Assembly: GCA_004297635.1 (NCBI GenBank) | Contig: SCUQ01000222.1 | Location: forward strand, 1 to 13,739 | Reading direction: 5' to 3' | Source of the DNA: Rhizorhabdus sp. | GTDB taxonomy: Bacteria; Pseudomonadota; Alphaproteobacteria; Sphingomonadales; Sphingomonadaceae | Length of the DNA stretch: 13,739 bases | Part shown: in pieces, positions 7,111-13,739 of the stretch | How the letters are laid out: each line of letters starts with the position of its first letter | Position numbering within the stretch: position 1 is the first letter of the stretch | Notes under the pieces: model-generated | Told to the model about the DNA's origin: nothing | The model's input: the letters and a program-made list of their open reading frames with translations, nothing else | Database searches by the model: none | Translations under genes and position numbers: made by a program

Positions 7111-7893
7111 TCAGCGCCCCTGCCAGTCGGGGCTCCTCTTTTCGGCAAAGGCGGTCCGACCTTCGACGGCATCCCGCGATGCGAGCAGGCCGGCGATCTC
7201 CGGGCGATTCCAGAGCTGCACGACCGTGTCCGACAGCGGCTGCGCCGCGGCGTCCAGCGCGACGCGCTTGGTGGCGCGAACGGCCAGCGGCGCGCAGGCA
7301 ATTATCTCGACCGCCCAGCGCCGCGCACAGCCGAGCACGTCGCCATCGACGACTTCGGCGACCAGCCCAAGCGCAGCGGCCTCCTGGGCGCTCAGCCGGC
7401 GTCCGGTCAGCAGCAGGCTCATCGCGCGCTTCATGCCGATTTCCTGCGCCAGCCGCTGGATACCGCCGGCGAGCGCGGCCAGCCCGACGCGAGGCTCGGG
7501 CAGTGCGAACAGCGCCCGCGACGAAGCGACGATGATGTCGCAGGCCAGCGCAAGTTCGAATCCGCCGCCGAACGCGACACCGTTGACCGCGGCGATCACC
7601 GGCTTGTCCAGATCGAAGCGGGAGGTCATGCCGCCGCAGCCGCTGGGCGGCAGGCTTGCCGCGCTGGTCGGCAGCTCCGATTTCAGATCCTGGCCGGCGC
7701 AGAACGCCTTGTCGCCATCGCCGGTGATGATCGCGACCCACTGATCGTCGTCCGCGGCGAAGGCGTCGAGTGCGGCCGCCATTTCGTCATGTGCCGCCCG
7801 GTGAAGGGCGTTGCGCGCCTCGGGCCGCCTGATCGTAATGATCGTCAGCGGACCTTCGCGGTCGATCGCGATGAACTGCGGGCTGCTGGTCAT
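7111..7893 (-). CDS. Enoyl-CoA hydratase/isomerase (crotonase family)
   Basis: This 260-aa protein should hydrate an enoyl-CoA or carry out a related crotonase reaction in the cytoplasm. The oxyanion-hole segments are AFCAGQDL (63-70) and NGVAFGGGFELALACDI (104-120). Both glutamates used by true hydratases are present, E113 in GGFELA and E133 in LPEPRVGL, so hydratase activity is plausible. The C-terminal EKRSPDWQGR is the family's usual ending. A glycine-rich, cysteine-containing insert near residues 78-90 lies at the substrate-binding loop. The ATG has a GAGAT-type site. The gene follows the nitronate monooxygenase-like gene by 21 nt, so the two are almost surely co-transcribed. It could act in beta-oxidation of a side chain of the CoA thioester made by the CoA ligase, which is inference. 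Confidence 0.93.
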   Translation of the reverse strand: MTSSPQFIAIDREGPLTIITIRRPEARNALHRAAHDEMAAALDAFAADDDQWVAIITGDGDKAFCAGQDLKSELPTSAASLPPSGCGGMTSRFDLDKPVIAAVNGVAFGGGFELALACDIIVASSRALFALPEPRVGLAALAGGIQRLAQEIGMKRAMSLLLTGRRLSAQEAAALGLVAEVVDGDVLGCARRWAVEIIACAPLAVRATKRVALDAAAQPLSDTVVQLWNRPEIAGLLASRDAVEGRTAFAEKRSPDWQGR

Positions 7894-7914
7894 GCCATTA
7901 TCTCGCAGCCAGGG

Positions 7915-8868
7915 TCAGGACGCGGCCGCGACGCGCGGCATCAGCGGCACCGCGCCGAGACGCGCGACCGCCCGGTGATAGCCCCGCTCGAACCGATCGA
8001 CGAGTTCGGCCGTGGTCGGAATATCGTCGATCGCGCCCACCCCCTGGCCAGCGCTCAGGATGTCGACCCAGCGCTTGGGCTCGAGGATCTCGCTGATGTT
8101 GAAGCCGCCTTTGGCCAGATCTTCGCGGAAATCGTCGCCCGGCAGGGTCTGGCGGAGGAAGCTGCTGCCGATCCCGTCCACCTGATCGGTATAGACGACG
8201 TCGGTGATGTCGGATTCGAGCACCAGCCGCTTCAGCTTTTCCGAGGCGATGCTTTCCACCGTGTTGACAAAGCGCGTGCCGACATAGGCCAGGTCCGCCC
8301 CTGCGGCGATCGCGCCGGCGACAGCCTGCCCGTCGCTCATGCAGCCCGCCAGGATCAGCGTCTTGTCGCCCATGATCGGCTTGAGCTCACCGAGGAAGGC
8401 GAACGGATTATAGGTGCCCGAATGGCCGCCCGCCCCGCCCGATACGGCGATGATGCCGTCGACATTGGCCTCCAGAGCCTTCTTGGCATGGCGGACGTTG
8501 ATCGCATCGTGAAAGACGAGGCCGCCATAGGCATGGACCGCGTCGGTTACCTCGCGCGTGATGCCGATCGTCGAAATGAGGATCGGCACCTGATATTTGA
8601 TCGTCAGCGCGAAATCCGCCTGGAGCCGATCATTGGTGCGGTGGACCGGATATTGGGTGGCCCAGGGAACGCCATTGTCGCCGACCCGCGCGCGGACATC
8701 CTTGAGCCACTGTTCATAACCGTCGGACGTGCGCTGGTTGAAGGCCGGGAACGAGCCGATCACGCCGGCCTTGCAGCTTTCCACCACCAGATTCGGGCCG
8801 GAAACCAGGAACATCGGCGAAACCAGGATCGGCAAGCGCAAGCGGCCTTCGAAAGATGTGGGCAGCAA
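7915..8868 (-). CDS. Nitronate monooxygenase-like FMN protein (2-nitropropane dioxygenase family)
   Basis: This 317-aa TIM-barrel flavoprotein carries LPILVSPMFLVSGPNLV at the N-terminus, SGGAGGHSG (143-151) with the histidine that is the usual catalytic base (H149), LAGCMSDG (173-180) and YVGTRF (195-200), all typical of the family. Members oxidise nitronates, but many act as uncharacterised reductases or oxidases in catabolic clusters, so nitronate chemistry should not be assumed. The start is a TTG at 8866-8868. GGAG lies 7 nt upstream of it, and the family N-terminus begins right there. The ATG slightly upstream is in another frame. It is the first gene of a two-gene unit with the enoyl-CoA hydratase, and a strong copy of the shared dyad motif lies 64-80 nt upstream. 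Confidence 0.9.
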   Translation of the reverse strand: MLPTSFEGRLRLPILVSPMFLVSGPNLVVESCKAGVIGSFPAFNQRTSDGYEQWLKDVRARVGDNGVPWATQYPVHRTNDRLQADFALTIKYQVPILISTIGITREVTDAVHAYGGLVFHDAINVRHAKKALEANVDGIIAVSGGAGGHSGTYNPFAFLGELKPIMGDKTLILAGCMSDGQAVAGAIAAGADLAYVGTRFVNTVESIASEKLKRLVLESDITDVVYTDQVDGIGSSFLRQTLPGDDFREDLAKGGFNISEILEPKRWVDILSAGQGVGAIDDIPTTAELVDRFERGYHRAVARLGAVPLMPRVAAAS

Positions 8869-8931
8869 GGGAACGCTCCATGATGTCAGAGGGTCGGCCC
8901 GGCGGGCCCATGCTCGAACGGCTAACCTTGT

Positions 8932-8948
8932 CTGACTTTTAGGTCAAT
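8932..8948. promoter_or_regulatory. Dyad motif upstream of the nitronate monooxygenase unit
   Basis: On the + strand this reads CTGACT-TTTAG-GTCAAT; leftward it is ATTGAC-CTAAA-AGTCAG, identical in its 12 fixed positions to the copy in front of the TBDR. TTGACC within it could act as a -35 element for the leftward unit, so a bound repressor would cover the promoter. Confidence 0.5.
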
Positions 8949-9115
8949 AGTTTCATCACGATGTTGCATTGACCGAATCGGATGGCGCGCCGCTGCTTTC
9001 CAGGGTGGATGCCCGAACGAAAGCGGGCCGACGAACGCGGGATATGCCGACGTCGCCAATCCCGGAGCGGCGCTCCGCTGGCCACCCGCCGCACAAATCC
9101 GCCGGTTCCGCCACA

Positions 9116-9150
9116 CCGCCGATCCCGACGGCCTGCGCCGGGATCGGCGG
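9116..9150. repeat. Perfect 12-bp inverted repeat upstream of the TetR gene
   Basis: CCGCCGATCCCG (9116-9127) and CGGGATCGGCGG (9139-9150) pair without mismatch around an 11-nt spacer. It ends 87 nt before the TetR ATG. No T-run follows on either strand. It could be a repetitive extragenic palindrome, a leader hairpin, or a remnant terminator. A second copy was not found in this window. Confidence 0.6.
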
Positions 9151-9237
9151 CCAGCCGACAGACAATGTTTGACGTGAGAATGTTCGATATTTATCGCACG
9201 GTACAGATCATCACACTTGAAAATCGGAACGCTATCG

Positions 9238-10041
9238 ATGCCCCGCTGGGAAAACGGCTTTCAGACGAGCGAGGAAATACAGCGCTACAAGCGCTATGCC
9301 GTGATCCGAGAAGCCGCACGGATCATGTCGCGCCGGGGCTTTCACAACACCTCGCTGGACGAGGTGGCCAAGGTGCTCGGCATCTCGAAGGGCACGCTCT
9401 ACAATTACGTCACCGACAAGCAGGAAATCCTGTTCGAGTGCCATAATATCGCGCTCGATTTGGGGGATTATGCTGCGCATGTCGCCCGGACGGCCGGCGG
9501 CCGCGGGATCGACAAGCTGCGGCTGCTGCTGCGCTGCTATATCATCTGGATGTATGGGCAGGATGGCGTCGCCGGCGTCACCTTCGACGTCAACGCGCTG
9601 CGCCCAGATGACCGAGCTGCGGTGGTGAAGCGGCGCGATGCGATGGAGGCGAACCTCCTGGCGCTGCTGAAGGAAAGCACCGACGACGGCAGCATCCGGC
9701 CGTGCGATGCGCGCATCGCCGTCTACGCGATCATGACCGCGGTCAACGGCATATCGACATGGTTCTCGGTCGACGGCCGGCTGACGATCGAGGCGGTAGC
9801 CGATCAGATGCTCGATCTGCTGACGCTTTCGCTGGCGACCGAGCCGGACAAGCTGGCGCCCTATCCGCCGATCCCGCCCTATCCGATGCTGGCGACCCCG
9901 ATGGGCTTCTTCAATCGCAGCGCCCCGGCCGCCGCCCGCGCGGACAAGCCGGTCGAGCGGAAGGCGCGAACGTCGACGCCACGCGCGAAGGCGGTCCCTG
10001 CTCCGAAGCGCAAGGCACGCAGCACCGGCGCCAAGGCGTAA
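9238..10041 (+). CDS. TetR/AcrR family regulator with basic C-terminal tail
   Basis: This 267-aa protein has a classical TetR N-terminal domain: IREAARIMSRRGFHNTSLDE then VAKVLGISKGTLYNYVTDKQ (residues 23-62), where GTLYNYV is the recognition helix. The ligand domain ends with NGISTWFSVDGRLTIEAVAD (170-189), which resembles repressors of the KstR2 type that respond to CoA thioesters. After about residue 205 comes a proline-rich stretch (APYPPIPPYP) and then a Lys/Arg/Ala/Pro tail (about 236-267) that is not part of a normal TetR protein, whose length is near 200 aa. I chose the ATG at 9238 because the domain starts there; a TTG at 9217 would add seven residues. The ribosome-binding site is weak. 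It is convergent with the molybdoenzyme gene, with a 19-nt gap. Confidence 0.92.
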   Translation: MPRWENGFQTSEEIQRYKRYAVIREAARIMSRRGFHNTSLDEVAKVLGISKGTLYNYVTDKQEILFECHNIALDLGDYAAHVARTAGGRGIDKLRLLLRCYIIWMYGQDGVAGVTFDVNALRPDDRAAVVKRRDAMEANLLALLKESTDDGSIRPCDARIAVYAIMTAVNGISTWFSVDGRLTIEAVADQMLDLLTLSLATEPDKLAPYPPIPPYPMLATPMGFFNRSAPAAARADKPVERKARTSTPRAKAVPAPKRKARSTGAKA

Positions 10042-10060
10042 GCGCGGGCCGTCTCGGCGC

Positions 10061-12250
10061 TCAGCCGCCGACGGCGTCCGCCACCGCCTCGATCGGCGTC
10101 ACGGTCACCTCTATGCCGTCCAGATGCACGGCGGCTGACACCTGCTCCCAGTCCTCGGGCTCTGATGAGGCGAGCTGGTTGATGTTTTCCCCCTCCAGCG
10201 ATGCGGCGAACCGCCAGCCGCCGGCATTGCCCCATCCGTGCGGATAGCTGACCGCGCCGCGCGTCACCGCGTCGGTCAGTTCGACGGTCACCCGTATCGC
10301 GCCCGAGGCGCTGCGCAGTTCCACGTGCTGGCCATCGCCGATCAAACGATCGGCGGCATCGCGCGGGTGCATCTGCAGGGTTGGCCGATCCGAACGGACC
10401 AGCTTCTCCACATTGTGCATCCAGCTGTTCATCGAGCTGAGCCGTCGCCGGCCGAACAGCCGCAGTATGCCGCGCTTGTCTTCTCCCGAAGACTGCAGCA
10501 GCCGATCAATCTCTGTCCTCACCACCGGATGACACAGGCGCGGCTTGCCGTCGGGCGTCAGCACGCGCGTCCAGCTGTGCGCGGGATCGACCGACGGAGT
10601 CGGGCGGACGCCGCTCGGAAACTCCTCGATCAGCCGCGCCACGCTCAGCCCGTCCGGCCGCGCGCCGAAATCGTCGCCGTAAGTGCCCTTGCGCAACGAC
10701 GTGTCGATCACGTCGATCAATGACGGCGATGCACCGAGCGGGCCGTCCTCGGCGAACAGCGCCGCCTTGCCGAGCCGCGACAGGACCGCGTTGTAGATAT
10801 CGAACTCGGCCCGCGCTTCGCCGACCGGCTCGATCACCGCCTGCGTAAACTGGACCCACGGGCGGGGGGCATTGGCAACCCAGGTCTCAGTGAAATCAGG
10901 CCGCTCGTAGAAAGTGGGCGTCGGCAGGATGTAATGCGCGTGCCGGGTCGTCTCGGTGACGTAGAAGTCGAGAGCGACCAGCAGATCAAGCTGCTCCAGC
11001 GCCGCCGCCGTCTCCGCGCCGTTGGGATAGGAATTGACCGGATTGCCGGCGGTCACGAACAGCGCGCGCATCTGCCCCTGCCCCGGCGTGGTGATCTCCT
11101 TGCCGACCAGCCCGCCCGGCGTATAGCCCAGCATCATCGGCAGATCGCCGATGCGCGATCGAGCCGCCCCGTGCGGCTGAAAGGCGGGGCGCGGCGCCCC
11201 CTGCCGTGCGAAGGGCTTCTTGCCGATCACCCAGCCGCCGGCCTCGCCGAAGCGCCCGGTAACGATGTTCAGCGCTTCGGTGAAGACGTTGGTCAGCGAC
11301 GGATAGCGTCCCCGGTTGGTACCGAGCCGCCCATAAGCGGCGGCGGTGCGCGCCTTCGCCATCCGAACGGCCAGCGCGCGGATCCGGTCGGCCGGAACGT
11401 CGCACTCGCTCTCCGCTCGCTCCGGCGTCATCGCCTCCACCGCATCGCGAAGGCCCTGCCATCCGACACCGTGGCGATCCAGCCAGGCGCGATCCTCCAG
11501 CCCCTGTTCGAAGATATGATGCAGCATCGCCCCCAGCAACCAGGCGTCGCCGCTCGGCCGTATCGGCACATGTTCGTACTTCCTCGCCGTTTCGGTCCGC
11601 CGCGGATCGACCACGACGACCCCGCCTTTCGCGTGGATGCGATCGAGCCGATGCAGTACGCGCGGCTCCGCGACGAACGACATGTGCGAGACCAGCGGGT
11701 TGCCGCCGAGGATCAGCAGGAAATCGCAGCGCTCCAGATCCGGAAAGGTCTTATCGGCCGGATTGTCGTAGACGAGACCCATCGCCGCAGTTTTCCCGGG
11801 CCCGTCATTGTGCAGCACGCTGAACAGTTTGGAACCGCCAAGGCTGCGCAGGAAGGTCGACGAATAGGCGATGTGCAGCGCCGAGAGAAAGGCCGGATTG
11901 CCCTGGTACAGGCCAATCGCCGCGCCGCCATGGCGCGCTATGATCGCCTTCAGACGATCGGCGATATCATCGAGCGCCTCATCCCATCCGACCGGCTCAA
12001 ACATCCCCGCCCCGCCGACCCGGCGCAACGGCGTCGTTACGCGATCGGGGTCGTGGGTGATGGCCGCCATGCCGGGCCCCTTGACGCAGAGATGCCCCTC
12101 CGAGACCGGATGGTCGCGATCGGGGCGGACTTTCACGATCCGCCCGCCCTCGACATCTGCGATCAGCCCGCATTGCGCTTCGCACAGCCTGCAAAAGGTC
12201 GGGTGCGCGCCATCTGCGCCAGGAATCCTGGAGAAGCTCGTGCCGGCCAT
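10061..12250 (-). CDS. Molybdopterin-dependent oxidoreductase (DMSO reductase family)
   Basis: This 729-aa protein has the layout of a formate dehydrogenase-like molybdoenzyme: an N-terminal iron-sulfur motif FCRLCEAQCG...LCVKG with C20, C23, C27 and C55 for a 4Fe-4S cluster, a molybdopterin core (LLILGGNPLVSH, VVVDPRRTETA, VTAGNPVNSYP), and a C-terminal dinucleotide-binding domain (TLQMHPRDAADRL, then VSYPHGWGN). At the metal-ligand region the protein reads VLHNDGPGKTAAMG, with Asn148/Asp149 where formate dehydrogenases have Cys or Sec. No twin-arginine signal is present, so it is probably cytoplasmic. I chose the ATG at 12250, preceded by GGATGAGG; a TTG at 12289 would add 13 residues lacking homology to the family. 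No electron-transfer subunit gene is beside it. Substrate unknown. Confidence 0.92.
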   Translation of the reverse strand: MAGTSFSRIPGADGAHPTFCRLCEAQCGLIADVEGGRIVKVRPDRDHPVSEGHLCVKGPGMAAITHDPDRVTTPLRRVGGAGMFEPVGWDEALDDIADRLKAIIARHGGAAIGLYQGNPAFLSALHIAYSSTFLRSLGGSKLFSVLHNDGPGKTAAMGLVYDNPADKTFPDLERCDFLLILGGNPLVSHMSFVAEPRVLHRLDRIHAKGGVVVVDPRRTETARKYEHVPIRPSGDAWLLGAMLHHIFEQGLEDRAWLDRHGVGWQGLRDAVEAMTPERAESECDVPADRIRALAVRMAKARTAAAYGRLGTNRGRYPSLTNVFTEALNIVTGRFGEAGGWVIGKKPFARQGAPRPAFQPHGAARSRIGDLPMMLGYTPGGLVGKEITTPGQGQMRALFVTAGNPVNSYPNGAETAAALEQLDLLVALDFYVTETTRHAHYILPTPTFYERPDFTETWVANAPRPWVQFTQAVIEPVGEARAEFDIYNAVLSRLGKAALFAEDGPLGASPSLIDVIDTSLRKGTYGDDFGARPDGLSVARLIEEFPSGVRPTPSVDPAHSWTRVLTPDGKPRLCHPVVRTEIDRLLQSSGEDKRGILRLFGRRRLSSMNSWMHNVEKLVRSDRPTLQMHPRDAADRLIGDGQHVELRSASGAIRVTVELTDAVTRGAVSYPHGWGNAGGWRFAASLEGENINQLASSEPEDWEQVSAAVHLDGIEVTVTPIEAVADAVGG

Positions 12251-12314
12251 AACCTCATCCCATGATGCTGCTTCGCAACGGATTCGCAATCCATGCGAAT
12301 TCTGGAGCAGTTTA

Positions 12315-12333
12315 ACTGGACATAAAGTCAGAT
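12315..12333. promoter_or_regulatory. Dyad motif copy upstream of the molybdoenzyme
   Basis: ACTGGACATAAAGTCAGAT keeps the right half AGTCAGAT exactly; the left half is degenerate (TGGAC, with a 4-nt spacer). It lies 65-83 nt upstream of the molybdoenzyme ATG and contains the 12-mer found exactly at 5306-5317. Confidence 0.4.
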
Positions 12334-12483
12334 ATATTCGCCAGCAAGCCCCATTCGAGCTTCCGCCTCACTATGTTCGACAATGCCTAGCCTAACTGCA
12401 CTATGGTGCTATCGACGACAAAGGCTGATTTCTGGCAGCCGGCCGGGCAGATTGCGGACAATAACGGTCGATCCGATTCCGCG

Positions 12484-12500
12484 ATTGACTTCGTAGTCAG
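12484..12500. promoter_or_regulatory. Dyad motif upstream of the TBDR
   Basis: ATTGAC-TTCGT-AGTCAG contains a perfect TGACT-TCGT-AGTCA inverted repeat (12486-12499). TTGACT (12485-12490) is a candidate -35 element, but no good -10 lies at the standard distance. It lies 146-162 nt upstream of the receptor start, which implies a long leader if it marks the promoter. Confidence 0.5.
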
Positions 12501-12645
12501 TATTTAATAACTCACATATCAAGCAAGCAGACTCCGAAGACGGCGCATCGTCGAAGAGGTACGGCAAGGTTCCACCCCCGCCCCTCCCGACGCTGCGGAC
12601 GAACTAAACAAACAGAAAATTGCTGGTTAGAAGGGGAGAGAACGA

Positions 12646-13739
12646 ATGCGGAAAAACAACTTCATCCTTACGTCCGCTGTGTCGCTGACGGCGGTGGCCG
12701 GCGCGATCGGCCTGGCATCGGGCGCGAACGCGCAGCAGGCTTCATCGAGCGCCACCATCGAGGACGCCGCGGAAATCATCGTCACCGCCACCCGCCGCGA
12801 TCAGGCGTTGCAGGATATTCCGCTGGCCGTCACCGCCGTCGGCGGCGAACAGATCAAGCAGCAGAACATCACCTCGACCGCCGATCTGATGCGCGTCGCG
12901 CCGACCCTTCAGGTCCAGACCGGTCAGAACGAGACCAACGCCTCTACCTTCCGCATCCGCGGAGTCGGCACGACCGGCGACAATTTCGGCCTGGAAGGCG
13001 CGGTCGGCATTTTCATCGACGGCGTGTACCGCCAGCGCGCTGGCCTCGCGATGAACAACCTGTTCGACATCGGCCATGTCGAGGTCCTGCGCGGGCCCCA
13101 GGGAACGCTGTTCGGCAAGAACACTTCGGCCGGCGCGATCACGATCCAGCCCAACCTGCCGAAGCTCGGCGCTTTCGACGGATCGGTGCGCCTCACCGCC
13201 GGCAATTATTCGGCTCGCGAGGTCGAAGGGATGGTCAATGTCCCCCTCGGTGAGAAGGTCGCGGTGCGCGTCTCGGGCGCCTATCAGAAACGTGACGGCT
13301 ATATCCGGGACGTCATCACCGGCGCCGATACCAATGATCGCGATCGTAAGCTGGTCCGCGCCCAAATCCTGTTCGAGCCGAGCGACACCGTCTCCTGGCG
13401 CGGCGTTTTCGACTATTCGGAGAAGGACGAGCATTGCTGTCAGGCCGTCTATGGCCGGGTCGGCGGCGCAACGCTGCTCATGAACTCGCTGGTGCCGGGC
13501 GCGGTTTCGCCCATCGCCCCGACCTATCTTTCGATCGGCACGCCGAGCCGGCCGTTCGTGGAAAAGACCGACGATACCGGCTTCGCCAGCTATCTGACGA
13601 TCGAACTGCCCAACGACATCACCTTCAAGAACATCCTCGCGCATCGCGAATTCAACGGTCAGAACAATGGCGATGCCGATTTCGGCGCGGCCGACATCCT
13701 GTACCAGCATGTGAGGAGCCGGCAGAAGCTGACGTCCGC
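12646..13739 (+). CDS. TonB-dependent outer-membrane receptor, C-terminus cut off by window edge
   Basis: The frame runs 364 codons from an ATG, with AAGGGGAGAG upstream, to the right edge, so most of the beta-barrel is missing. Residues 1-29 are a signal peptide (basic start, hydrophobic core, cleavage after ANA). A TonB-box-like EIIVTATRR follows at 43-51. The plug domain shows DIPLAVTAV (57-65), RIRGVGT (103-109), VGIFIDGVY (120-128) and VEVLRGPQGTLFGKNTSAGA (145-164), the standard hallmarks. The barrel begins after about residue 170 and contains a vicinal cysteine pair (C264-C265). The protein imports a substrate, with energy from TonB, across the outer membrane. Many sphingomonad relatives serve catabolic clusters rather than siderophores, and the neighbours support that here. 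It is divergent from the molybdoenzyme. Confidence 0.96.
   Translation, partial: MRKNNFILTSAVSLTAVAGAIGLASGANAQQASSSATIEDAAEIIVTATRRDQALQDIPLAVTAVGGEQIKQQNITSTADLMRVAPTLQVQTGQNETNASTFRIRGVGTTGDNFGLEGAVGIFIDGVYRQRAGLAMNNLFDIGHVEVLRGPQGTLFGKNTSAGAITIQPNLPKLGAFDGSVRLTAGNYSAREVEGMVNVPLGEKVAVRVSGAYQKRDGYIRDVITGADTNDRDRKLVRAQILFEPSDTVSWRGVFDYSEKDEHCCQAVYGRVGGATLLMNSLVPGAVSPIAPTYLSIGTPSRPFVEKTDDTGFASYLTIELPNDITFKNILAHREFNGQNNGDADFGAADILYQHVRSRQKLTS

Larger units (their letters stand above)
8869..9237. other. Divergent intergenic region with dyad motif and strong hairpin
   Basis: This 369-nt region separates the leftward nitronate monooxygenase unit from the rightward TetR gene. It holds the dyad motif at 8932-8948, a small GGAGC-GGC-GCTCC hairpin (9064-9076), and a perfect 12-bp inverted repeat (9116-9150). 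The middle part, about 8970-9170, is as GC-rich as the genes and is open in short frames on both strands, but no frame has a recognisable protein family or a good ribosome-binding site. I see no RNA gene. Confidence 0.5.
12251..12645. other. Divergent promoter region, molybdoenzyme / TBDR
   Basis: This 395-nt AT-richer region separates two divergent genes and holds two copies of the shared dyad motif, at 12315-12333 and 12484-12500. After the second comes TATTTAATAACTCACATATC, the most AT-rich stretch nearby, a plausible promoter start for the TBDR. No small ORF with a ribosome-binding site and no hairpin longer than five base pairs was noticed. Confidence 0.5.

Noticed and set aside
7789-8883. 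Open frame on the + strand opposite the nitronate monooxygenase-like gene (364 codons)
   Set aside because: It is a shadow of a well-supported gene; no family motif and no ribosome-binding site of note.
8969-9172. Possible small protein of 67 residues in the intergenic region before the TetR gene
   Set aside because: Low-complexity Pro/Ser/Arg composition, no good ribosome-binding site, and an overlapping frame on the other strand looks equally open.
10934-12265. Long open frame on the + strand opposite the molybdoenzyme (443 codons)
   Set aside because: Its translation has the Arg/His/Asp-rich look of a shadow frame and no recognisable domain.
12742-13710. Open frame on the - strand opposite the TBDR (322 codons)
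   Set aside because: It is antisense to a clear receptor gene with signal peptide, TonB box and plug domain; no motif supports it.

Overview
The window is GC-rich and densely coded, and it looks like chromosomal or large-plasmid DNA from an alphaproteobacterium, most likely a sphingomonad (Sphingomonadales). This rests on the composition, the frequent CGATCG-type words, and a TonB-dependent receptor (TBDR) whose plug closely resembles the many receptors typical of that order. No rRNA, tRNA, CRISPR array, insertion sequence or phage gene was seen. Ten complete or nearly complete genes and two edge-truncated genes account for most of the window. The family mix (CoA ligase, ThDP-dependent lyase, short-chain dehydrogenase, enoyl-CoA hydratase, nitronate monooxygenase-like flavoprotein, molybdopterin oxidoreductase, TBDR, three NAD/CoA-type redox or regulatory proteins) is that of an accessory catabolic island for an organic acid. 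The substrate cannot be read from the sequence.

Layout. Positions 1-5200 hold a leftward operon: an SDR-fold protein (4418-5200), a ThDP enzyme (2446-4254), an acyl-CoA synthetase (796-2361) and a DUF169 protein that runs off the left edge (1-757). Positions 5410-7065 hold a divergent pair: an NmrA-type NAD(P)-binding protein (leftward) and a MarR regulator (rightward), with a perfect 7-bp inverted repeat between them. Positions 7111-8868 hold a leftward two-gene unit, a nitronate monooxygenase-like protein then an enoyl-CoA hydratase. Positions 9238-10041 encode a TetR regulator with a basic tail. Positions 10061-12250 encode a large molybdopterin oxidoreductase (leftward). From 12646 a TBDR runs rightward off the right edge.

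How it may work together (inference): the TBDR imports a substrate across the outer membrane, the CoA ligase activates it, the hydratase, ThDP lyase and redox proteins process it, and the molybdoenzyme takes part in a terminal redox or hydration step. The TetR protein has a C-terminal half resembling acyl-CoA-responsive repressors and is a good candidate to control the set.

The most interesting observations are: (1) a shared dyad, ATTGAC-N5-AGTCAG, and degenerate copies of it, upstream of six transcription units in the window, with every AGTCAG/CTGACT I could find lying between genes; (2) an operon-encoded SDR that has lost the Ser, Tyr and Lys of the catalytic triad; (3) a molybdoenzyme with no Cys or Sec at the expected metal-ligand position; and (4) a 12-bp perfect inverted repeat upstream of the TetR gene.
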